A stretch of 5,425 nucleotides of DNA from Bacillota bacterium. Its GTDB lineage: Bacteria > Bacillota > Clostridia > Acetivibrionales > DSM-2933. The stretch is from the NCBI GenBank assembly GCA_023441845.1, contig JAEZNF010000588.1, positions 1 through 5,425 on the forward strand, in the 5' to 3' direction. Under the pieces are notes generated by a model, which was given only the letters and a program-made list of their open reading frames with translations, was not told where the DNA came from and ran no database searches. Positions 1 through 4,685 of the stretch are shown in pieces. Every line of letters begins with the position of its first letter. The first letter of the stretch is position 1. The position numbers and the translations under genes were made by a program.

Positions 1-1
1 A

Positions 2-124
2 TTTATCAGAGATTATTTAAAAACACAATACAATTTATATGCTATTGAAGCAGGAAGTTTTGTCCAACTCTTCCTATTGTCCGTTCAAGGAGAAGGGGTA
101 CAAAACTTAGCTGAATTCATCTAA
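2..124 (+). CDS. C-terminal tail of an unrecognised protein (partial, start lies before the window)
   Basis: An open frame runs from the left edge through 40 codons to a TAA at 122-124. It encodes a tail that begins FIRDYLKTQYNLYAIEAG and ends GVQNLAEFI. The mix of charged, aromatic and aliphatic residues reads like the helical end of a cytoplasmic protein, with no membrane segment or known motif. I do not recognise the family. The frame converges on the phosphotransferase gene on the other strand and overlaps its last 18 bases (107-124), with no hairpin terminator between them. Forty open codons in AT-rich DNA are suggestive but not decisive, so it could still be a chance frame. Confidence 0.42.
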   Translation, partial: FIRDYLKTQYNLYAIEAGSFVQLFLLSVQGEGVQNLAEFI

Positions 125-892
125 CAACTGATAGAATAAAATCCTGTCATAGTCAATGTTTTCTATGCCGTACTCTTTAAAAAGAAGCGGTATCCACTTT
201 TCATCGAAGTTAAAAGCAAGGCTTCTTGCGGCCAGGGCCAAATCCTGGTATCTGTCCGCTATGCCGCCCCTTCCCAGGTCAATAAATCCGCTTATAGTCC
301 CATTACTAATTATTATATTTGGCAGGCAATAATCTCCATGCGTAAATACAAGCTCCTCATTAGAAGGCCGTGTTGCCGTCAGTTCCCGGAACAGGTCGTC
401 AGCCTTCCTTCCCCTGCGTACAGCATCAAATTTGTCTTCATTTACCAGCCCGTTTTTAACACGGTATTCGGCCTCTTTTACCTTTACGTCCAAACTTCTG
501 TCAAACGGACAGCCTGCTATATTTAAGCCGTGTATCATCTTAAGGCCTTCTGCCAAGAGGCGTACAAGCTCCGGCATATTGTCTTTATACGACGGATCAC
601 AGGATAGGATTCCTTTTATTTCACCTGTCAGAAGATACTCATTTTCATTATCTTCTGTAAAAGCTATTACTTCGGGCACCGGAAGCTTCCCGTAAAGCCA
701 TCTCAATATTTCAGCTTCTCCCGATAGGCTTCTATTAAGTATTTTGGGCATAATCTTCAAGTACCTGTTTTGTTTGTTTTTAAATAGAAATGTTTTTGCT
801 CCCGACTCGCCTATCGTAATCCTCAAAAAACTGTTGCCTTCAATCTCGCTTGTGAGCTCAAGCGGCAGCATATCAATATTAAATTCATTCAT
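107..892 (-). CDS. APH(3')-like aminoglycoside O-phosphotransferase family protein
   Basis: A 261-residue kinase-fold enzyme that, by family, transfers a phosphate from a nucleotide triphosphate to a hydroxyl, typically the 3'-OH of kanamycin/neomycin-class aminoglycosides, in the cytosol. Visible motifs: YLKI with the likely nucleotide-binding Lys46, a Glu59 that aligns with the partner glutamate, WLYGKLPVP (65-73), the catalytic loop HGDYCLPN (185-192) with Asp187 as base and Asn192 as metal ligand, and the DFG-like GFIDLGRGG (202-210) with Asp205. It ends LLDEFS, close to the conserved end of APH(3')-IIIa, which is of similar length (264). The match runs end to end, so it is not a distant choline-kinase or fructosamine-kinase homologue. 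The start has only a weak AGGATTAGGA site. Mobile-element signs are absent, which suggests a resident gene. Whether it gives resistance cannot be read from sequence. Confidence 0.88.
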   Translation of the reverse strand: MNEFNIDMLPLELTSEIEGNSFLRITIGESGAKTFLFKNKQNRYLKIMPKILNRSLSGEAEILRWLYGKLPVPEVIAFTEDNENEYLLTGEIKGILSCDPSYKDNMPELVRLLAEGLKMIHGLNIAGCPFDRSLDVKVKEAEYRVKNGLVNEDKFDAVRRGRKADDLFRELTATRPSNEELVFTHGDYCLPNIIISNGTISGFIDLGRGGIADRYQDLALAARSLAFNFDEKWIPLLFKEYGIENIDYDRILFYQLLDEFS

Positions 893-974
893 TTTTTTCC
901 TAATCCTTTTCCTGTGTTTTTAAAAAATCGGGTCGATTGCATACAATAATTGCAGATGTTCTTGGTAAGGCTAA

Positions 975-1139
975 CTACTTCTTCACTATAAAAACAATCC
1001 CTATTGTAATAAATGCCAGGGATAAAGCGATAAAAGCAAATCCCAGTACCTTCATATCAGCAATAAAATAACCTACCGATGCCCCTAAAAATAGGATTCC
1101 TGCTATAAGATACATGTTACGTGCAAGTTTATTCTGCAT
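975..1139 (-). CDS. Small hydrophobic protein with two predicted membrane helices
   Basis: A 54-residue frame that starts MQNKLARNMYLIAGILFLG and ends in IVFIVKK before a TAG. Two hydrophobic stretches, about residues 9-26 and 31-51, are separated by a short polar turn (ADMK) and flanked by basic residues at both ends, so a helical hairpin in the cytoplasmic membrane is likely. The Shine-Dalgarno sequence GAAGGAG (1149-1155) sits 9 bases before the ATG, which strongly supports translation. It lies 53 bases after pabC and 82 bases before the phosphotransferase gene, same strand, with no terminator visible on either side, so it is probably on the same transcript. No family is recognised; such proteins are often annotated as hypothetical membrane proteins, and I assign no function. 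Confidence 0.75.
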   Translation of the reverse strand: MQNKLARNMYLIAGILFLGASVGYFIADMKVLGFAFIALSLAFITIGIVFIVKK

Positions 1140-1192
1140 AATAAATTGCTCCTTCTATTAATACGAATAATCTTCTACAGCTTCTTTCAGAA

Positions 1193-1951
1193 TCAATACT
1201 GTCTAATATAACTCTCATACGTTTCCCTTATAGAAGTACACATTTCACTGCTTTTAAACTCCTTTACCCCTTCAAAAGCCCTTACCTTCATAATACCCAT
1301 TATGCTGTTGGTAACGAACATCTCATCTGCCTGCCCGATATCTTCCAAAGAAAATTCCCCTTCATGTACTTTAAAGTTCTCAATTACCCATTCTCTCACT
1401 ATCCCGTTCAAAATACCGCAGCTGATCGCCGGTGTATAAATTATGCCTGATTTAAGAAAAAATATGTTTGAGACACATCCCTCAGCAAGCTTATCATGGA
1501 CGTTTAGAAATATTGCCTCTTCAAAACCTTCTCCGGAAGCCTTCTCCTTTTCAAGTATACTGTCTGTGTAGTTAAGGGATTTTATATAAGTTACATGGCT
1601 AAATGGGTTTCTTTTTAACGCACTCAGTTTTAGATTAAAGCCTCCGATATAGTCTTCAGGCTTATATGGGACTTCTCTTGTGCTTATTACGGTATTTTTT
1701 TCTGTTGCGATTACCTTTAAGACACAGTTTTTGATCTCATATTTCTCAACACATTTCATGATATATTCTTCATCAACCTGATTATGTATATCAAGCTTGG
1801 TAAGGCCGTTTTTCATTCTTTGACAATGCTGCTTTAAAAAAACAGGCCTATCTTTAACCAATATGGTTTCAAATACACCGCGCCCGAAATTATAGCCGCT
1901 ATCCAATATTATACTTTCTTCACGGCTTATATTACCGTTTACAATTATCAT
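1193..1951 (-). CDS. pabC: Aminodeoxychorismate lyase (class IV PLP aminotransferase fold)
   Basis: A PLP-dependent enzyme that converts 4-amino-4-deoxychorismate to p-aminobenzoate and pyruvate, the last step of PABA synthesis for folate; cytosolic. Class IV features are all visible in the 252 residues: GYNFGRGVFET (19-29), the likely Schiff-base lysine Lys124 in YIKSLNYTDSIL, the phosphate-binding glutamate Glu157 in LAEGCVSNIFF, the GILNGIVREWVI segment (179-190) and the C-terminal DEMFVTNSIMGIM (209-221). D-amino acid and branched-chain aminotransferases share this fold; the call as lyase rests mainly on its place directly after pabB. Its ATG immediately follows the pabB stop codon (TAAATG), with the Shine-Dalgarno GAGGGTG (1958-1964) inside the end of pabB, so translation is probably coupled. 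Confidence 0.88.
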   Translation of the reverse strand: MIIVNGNISREESIILDSGYNFGRGVFETILVKDRPVFLKQHCQRMKNGLTKLDIHNQVDEEYIMKCVEKYEIKNCVLKVIATEKNTVISTREVPYKPEDYIGGFNLKLSALKRNPFSHVTYIKSLNYTDSILEKEKASGEGFEEAIFLNVHDKLAEGCVSNIFFLKSGIIYTPAISCGILNGIVREWVIENFKVHEGEFSLEDIGQADEMFVTNSIMGIMKVRAFEGVKEFKSSEMCTSIRETYESYIRQY

Positions 1952-3301
1952 TTATATCACCCTCATCAATGCTTTTGCTTTATCAAGGGTTTCCTGATAC
2001 TCATCTTCTTCAATAGAGTCCCACGTAATCCCTCCGCCTACCCCGAAATAAACCGTATCATTCTTTTTAACAATTGTCCTTATAACTATGTTAAAATCTG
2101 CATTGCCGTCAAATGAAAAATAGCCTATACAGCCCGTATATATCGACCGGTTTATTCCTTCGAGCTCATCTATTATTTCCATTGCCCTGATTTTAGGAGT
2201 TCCGGTTATAGAGCCACCGGGAAAGCATGCTTTTAAACAGCTTGCAGCGCTTGTCCCATCCTTAAGCTCACCTATTACTGTTGATACCAGATGAAAAACC
2301 GTGCTGTATTCTTCAAGCTTAAACAATTCGGTTACCTTTACCGAGTTAGGTTTGCAAACCTTGCTCAAATCATTCCGCTCAAGGTCTACAATCATCAAAA
2401 GCTCAGCCTTGTCCTTTTCACTGTTTAAAAGTTCATTGCTGAATTTAATATCTTCCTCATCATTTTTTCCCCTTGGTCTAGTACCCTTAATGGGTCTTGT
2501 CTCAACCTGATTATTTACAATCTTTATAAACCTTTCGGGTGATGAAGATATTATGTCAAATTCATTAAGCCGCATTAAAGCCGCAAAGGGTGCCGGATTT
2601 ATTTTTCTCAAATCTCTATAAATATCATAAGTATCCCTATTTGTCTTTGCTGTAAATCTTTGAGTCATATTTGCAATATAAATATCACCGCTCCTTATAT
2701 AATCCCTTACTTTAGAAACGGCTTTTATATATTCCGGACGCGTAAAGTTTGACCGGAAGGTTGCCGAACTGTTTTTAACATCCTTATATTCAACTTTCCC
2801 CTGATGAGCTATTTTTCTCTCTATTGTATCAACGCTCTCCTCATGGCTTTTTAATACTCCGCAGGAGGAAATATATTTTCTGTCCAATTTTTTATCAAAT
2901 ATTATTAAGTTATCATAAAATATAAAGTAGTAATGCGGAATTATTAAATCCTCTTTGGAGGTTAGCTCAATATCCTCCAGCTTAAGCCCCATATCATATG
3001 AAAAATACCCGATACATCCCCCTATAAAAGGAATTTCGGTGGTATTTTCTGTTTTATAGGTGTTTAATATTTCATCAAGCTTATCAAATACATCGCAATC
3101 ATATTCCACTCCGTTTATTTCACATTTATTATGCCGCCCTCTAATAATAGTAAACGGGTTTATTCCGATAAAAGAATACCTTGAAAGATTATCACACTCT
3201 GTCCCGCTGTCTAAAAAAATTACTTCCTTTTCTTCTTTAAAAATTGAGTAAACATCGAATGCATCTAAGTCAGTGAAAATTTCTTTTAAAAATATTTTCA
3301 T
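1952..3301 (-). CDS. pabB: Aminodeoxychorismate synthase component I
   Basis: The chorismate-binding subunit, which aminates chorismate at C4 using ammonia from PabA to give 4-amino-4-deoxychorismate. The chorismate-binding domain (about residues 185-449) shows PIKGTRPRG with Lys272, DLERNDL (306-312), FPGGSITGTPK (360-370) and GGGITWDS (422-429). Lysine in PIKGT is the known mark of PabB; anthranilate synthase TrpE has alanine there, so this is not trpE. The N-terminal domain is complete, with YSFIG and GGCIGYFSYD. I place the start at the ATG at 3301 (449 residues): it overlaps the pabA stop as ATGA and has GGGGTGG (3305-3311) just upstream. A TTG at 3313 would add four residues (MGWN) but would use up that ribosome site and has only a weak one of its own. 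Confidence 0.93.
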   Translation of the reverse strand: MKIFLKEIFTDLDAFDVYSIFKEEKEVIFLDSGTECDNLSRYSFIGINPFTIIRGRHNKCEINGVEYDCDVFDKLDEILNTYKTENTTEIPFIGGCIGYFSYDMGLKLEDIELTSKEDLIIPHYYFIFYDNLIIFDKKLDRKYISSCGVLKSHEESVDTIERKIAHQGKVEYKDVKNSSATFRSNFTRPEYIKAVSKVRDYIRSGDIYIANMTQRFTAKTNRDTYDIYRDLRKINPAPFAALMRLNEFDIISSSPERFIKIVNNQVETRPIKGTRPRGKNDEEDIKFSNELLNSEKDKAELLMIVDLERNDLSKVCKPNSVKVTELFKLEEYSTVFHLVSTVIGELKDGTSAASCLKACFPGGSITGTPKIRAMEIIDELEGINRSIYTGCIGYFSFDGNADFNIVIRTIVKKNDTVYFGVGGGITWDSIEEDEYQETLDKAKALMRVI

Positions 3302-3885
3302 ATTCCACCCCAAAAATTCTTACATATATCCACAAAGTTATTTAATAAGCTATGCCCGCACTCTGTCAGCTCGGCTTCCGGATGAAACTGTACCCCTTCA
3401 ATGCAATACTCCTTATGCCTTAACCCCATTATTACTCCATCTTTAGTTTCACATGTAACCTTAAGACAATCGGGCAGAGTTGATTTTTCTACTATTAACG
3501 AATGGTACCTTGTAACACTTAACGGATTTTTTATTCCTTTAAACAGCCCATCATTATCGTGCGTTACTATAGAGTTTTTACCGTGTACCGGTTCAGCCCC
3601 TTTTACTACATCTGCCCCAAAAGCATACCCTATTGCCTGATGCCCCAGACATATTCCTAAAATAGGGATTTTGCCTTTCAAAGTATTGATAATATCCAGA
3701 GAAACCCCCGCATCTTTCGGCGCCTTAGGCCCTGGAGAAATGATTATACCTTCCAGATTCATTCCTTTAATATCGTCCGGTGTAATGCGGTCATTTCTAC
3801 ATACCATAACCTCTTGTCCCAGTTCCTGCAAATATCTGACTAAATTATATACGAAAGAATCATAATTATCTACCATTAAATACAT
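3298..3885 (-). CDS. pabA: Aminodeoxychorismate synthase glutamine amidotransferase component II
   Basis: A class I glutamine amidotransferase of 195 residues that hydrolyses glutamine and passes ammonia to PabB. The N-terminus MYLMVDNYDSFVYNLV is typical of the PabA/TrpG family. The oxyanion strand is SPGP (50-53). The catalytic triad is Cys79 in GICLGHQAIG, with His168 and Glu170 in FHPEAELTE. RYHSL (126-130) is the usual substrate-contact segment. Most relatives read FHPES; here the serine is alanine, a minor change outside the triad. The Shine-Dalgarno GGGGGT (3892-3897) is 6 bases before the ATG. The gene ends with TGA inside the pabB start (ATGA). In some Firmicutes one such subunit also serves anthranilate synthase; nothing here shows whether this one does, but its coupling to pabB makes PABA the main role. 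Confidence 0.93.
   Translation of the reverse strand: MYLMVDNYDSFVYNLVRYLQELGQEVMVCRNDRITPDDIKGMNLEGIIISPGPKAPKDAGVSLDIINTLKGKIPILGICLGHQAIGYAFGADVVKGAEPVHGKNSIVTHDNDGLFKGIKNPLSVTRYHSLIVEKSTLPDCLKVTCETKDGVIMGLRHKEYCIEGVQFHPEAELTECGHSLLNNFVDICKNFWGGI
3305..3311 (-). promoter_or_regulatory. Ribosome binding site that decides the pabB start
   Basis: On the minus strand GGGGTGG lies 3 bases before the ATG at 3301; counted from the GGGG core the spacing is 6 bases. It can pair with the 16S tail, allowing one G-U pair. It is inside the last codons of pabA, so ribosomes finishing pabA at the ATGA overlap could restart directly on pabB. Confidence 0.65.
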
Positions 3886-3927
3886 TGTTTTACCCCCAAA
3901 AATATGTAAACTTCGCCATTAAAATAA

Positions 3928-4110
3928 TTACATCTGCCTCTTTACAGTTTTATACTCATCATTTAACCTAAAATAAGGGCAATCGTGGAAAGAATTGCTC
4001 AAAAATTTCCCCATTTCATCTTCGTCTAAATTAACATTACATTCATGACAGTTGTACTCTTCATCATAAATGTAATTTATGCAGTAATCACAATTTGTTT
4101 TGCCCTTCAT
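3928..4110 (-). CDS. DUF6472-type small cysteine-rich protein
   Basis: A 60-residue acidic protein, MKGKTNCDYCINYIYDEE at the start and DEYKTVKRQM at the end. It carries two CxxC pairs (Cys7/Cys10 and Cys21/Cys24) plus Cys44 in DCPYF, and a NLDEDEM segment between them. This pattern matches my memory of the DUF6472 family, small Clostridia proteins of unknown function; metal (zinc) binding by the cysteines is inference. I use the ATG at 4110 rather than the one at 4125 because GGAGG (4119-4123) lies 8 bases before it, while the 4125 ATG overlaps that site and has no ribosome site of its own. It precedes pabA by 42 bases on the same strand and is likely the first gene of the operon. No link to PABA chemistry is evident from the sequence. 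Confidence 0.85.
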   Translation of the reverse strand: MKGKTNCDYCINYIYDEEYNCHECNVNLDEDEMGKFLSNSFHDCPYFRLNDEYKTVKRQM

Positions 4111-4118
4111 TCCATAAA

Positions 4119-4123
4119 CCTCC
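4119..4123 (-). promoter_or_regulatory. Ribosome binding site that decides the DUF6472 gene start
   Basis: On the minus strand this reads GGAGG, a strong Shine-Dalgarno core, 8 bases before the ATG at 4110. It overlaps the more upstream in-frame ATG at 4125 (ATGGAGG), which argues that the upstream ATG is not used. Confidence 0.7.
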
Positions 4124-4222
4124 ATAAAGTAAAATTAAAGGCCCAAACCTGCACTTTCAGGAACAAGGAAAGCTTCATAATCTAAAAGAACTTATCTCAA
4201 TTCATTAGTTATTATTTTAAAA

Positions 4223-4251
4223 ATTATATCATACATTATGTAAGTGTATAA
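4223..4251 (-). promoter_or_regulatory. Candidate extended -10 promoter for the DUF6472-pab operon
   Basis: On the minus strand TGATATAAT (4231 down to 4223) is a perfect extended -10 element. A weak -35 match, TATACA, lies 16 bases upstream. Transcription would begin near 4215, leaving a leader of roughly 105 bases before the DUF6472 start at 4110. I see no T-box, tetrahydrofolate riboswitch or attenuator pattern in that leader. It is the best minus-strand promoter I found upstream of the cluster. Confidence 0.5.
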
Positions 4252-4400
4252 ATAAATTATAAAACAGTCTTAAGAAATCGCAAACTAAATATGGAAATAA
4301 ATTATTTTTATGTTGAATTTTAATTAGTTATGTGATATTTTTAGATTTACGGTCAGGTGGATAAAATGTGTATTAGAGGCATATGCTGCCTGAAACCGGT

Positions 4401-4431
4401 TTACTTTATATATGATGCATATATAAAGTAA
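4401..4431. repeat. Perfect 14-bp inverted repeat with a 3-base loop
   Basis: The arm TTACTTTATATATG (4401-4414) is exactly complementary to CATATATAAAGTAA (4418-4431), with ATG as the spacer. It is far longer than expected by chance in a window this size. No run of T follows on either strand, so it does not look like an intrinsic terminator. A 10-bp palindrome, AAACCGGTTT (4393-4402), abuts and slightly overlaps its left arm. It may be a protein-binding site or an RNA hairpin; which is unknown. Confidence 0.85.
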
Positions 4432-4520
4432 TAAAGTCTTTGAGGAAATCATTATATGCTTTTGGAATTGGAATATTTATATGTAAATACGACGAACTCT
4501 ATACCTTAATTTATTCTTAG

Positions 4521-4598
4521 TCCGGCCACTGAACCTGGCTGCGTTGATTGCATACAACCTGTAACGAAAAATCCGGCAGCATGGGGTTTTGCAGGCCG
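4521..4598. ncRNA. Possible structured RNA element (GC-rich island), unclassified
   Basis: This stretch is about 55% GC (43 of 78 bases) while about 80 bases on each side are only 23-26% GC. It contains nested complementary segments in one consistent order: CGGCC (4523-4527) with GGCCG (4594-4598), GCTGC (4538-4542) with GCAGC (4576-4580), and GTTG (4543-4546) with CAAC (4555-4558), the last two stacking directly on the 5' side. It matches no riboswitch consensus that I remember. It lies upstream of the best promoter for the CBM9 gene, so it would need a separate or more distal start to be transcribed. The strand is uncertain and the call is weak. Confidence 0.25.
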
Positions 4599-4610
4599 AA
4601 GTAAACTTAA

Positions 4611-4639
4611 TTTAAAGTTATGCATTATGTACCTATAAG
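4611..4639 (+). promoter_or_regulatory. Candidate sigma-A promoter for the CBM9 gene
   Basis: TTTAAA (4611-4616; 4 of 6 consensus bases) is followed after exactly 17 bases by TATAAG (4634-4639; 5 of 6). Transcription would start near 4646, giving a leader of about 40 bases that holds the strong ribosome site. Alternative sigma-factor promoters cannot be excluded. Confidence 0.45.
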
Positions 4640-4671
4640 GAACAGGAAGTAATAAATTAAATATAAATTTT

Positions 4672-4680
4672 AAGGAGGAG
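4672..4680 (+). promoter_or_regulatory. Strong ribosome binding site of the CBM9 gene
   Basis: AAGGAGGAG ends 5 bases before the ATG at 4686. It is the strongest Shine-Dalgarno sequence in the window and fixes the start codon. Confidence 0.85.
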
Positions 4681-4685
4681 TAACA

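Larger units (their letters stand above)
4111..4685. other. Divergent intergenic region, 575 bases, no clear gene
   Basis: This region separates the leftward pab cluster from the rightward CBM9 gene. It holds the operon promoter (4223-4251), a run of AT-rich sequence (4252-4345), a cluster of inverted repeats (4350-4431), a GC-rich island (4521-4598), a candidate promoter for the right-hand gene (4611-4639) and its ribosome site (4672-4680). Only very short open frames occur, for example 21 codons at 4366-4431 and 17 codons at 4456-4509; I do not call them genes. Confidence 0.8.

Noticed and set aside
893..974. A separate promoter or terminator between the small membrane gene and the phosphotransferase gene.
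   Set aside because: TTGTAT with TTAAAA 17 bases later is only a weak promoter match, and no stable hairpin followed by T residues is present.
1952..3301. Anthranilate synthase component I (TrpE) as the identity of the chorismate enzyme.
   Set aside because: The PIKGT lysine is the PabB mark (TrpE has PIAGT), and the next gene is a lyase of the PabC type rather than a trp gene.
3302..3313. A TTG start for pabB at 3313, giving 453 residues.
   Set aside because: The ATG at 3301 has a better ribosome site at good spacing and forms the common ATGA overlap with pabA; the TTG lies upstream of that site and lacks a comparable one.
4111..4125. The upstream ATG at 4125 as start of the DUF6472 gene.
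   Set aside because: It overlaps the GGAGG ribosome site that serves the ATG at 4110, and nothing purine-rich precedes it.
4126..4222. A T-box, tetrahydrofolate riboswitch or attenuator in the pab operon leader.
   Set aside because: I found no T-box core sequence, no match to the tetrahydrofolate riboswitch consensus as I remember it, and no terminator hairpin with a T-tract in the leader.
4456..4509. A 17-codon frame, MLLELEYLYVNTTNSIP, with GAGG 10 bases upstream.
   Set aside because: It is very short, the spacing is long, and nothing else supports it; frames of this length are common by chance.
935..4557. The 12-mer GATTGCATACAA occurs at 935-946 and 4546-4557, same orientation, in both cases upstream of a gene, and resembles half of a palindromic operator.
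   Set aside because: With about 5,400 positions there are roughly 15 million pairs against 17 million possible 12-mers, so about one such repeat is expected by chance. The flanking similarity adds little and the palindrome is imperfect.
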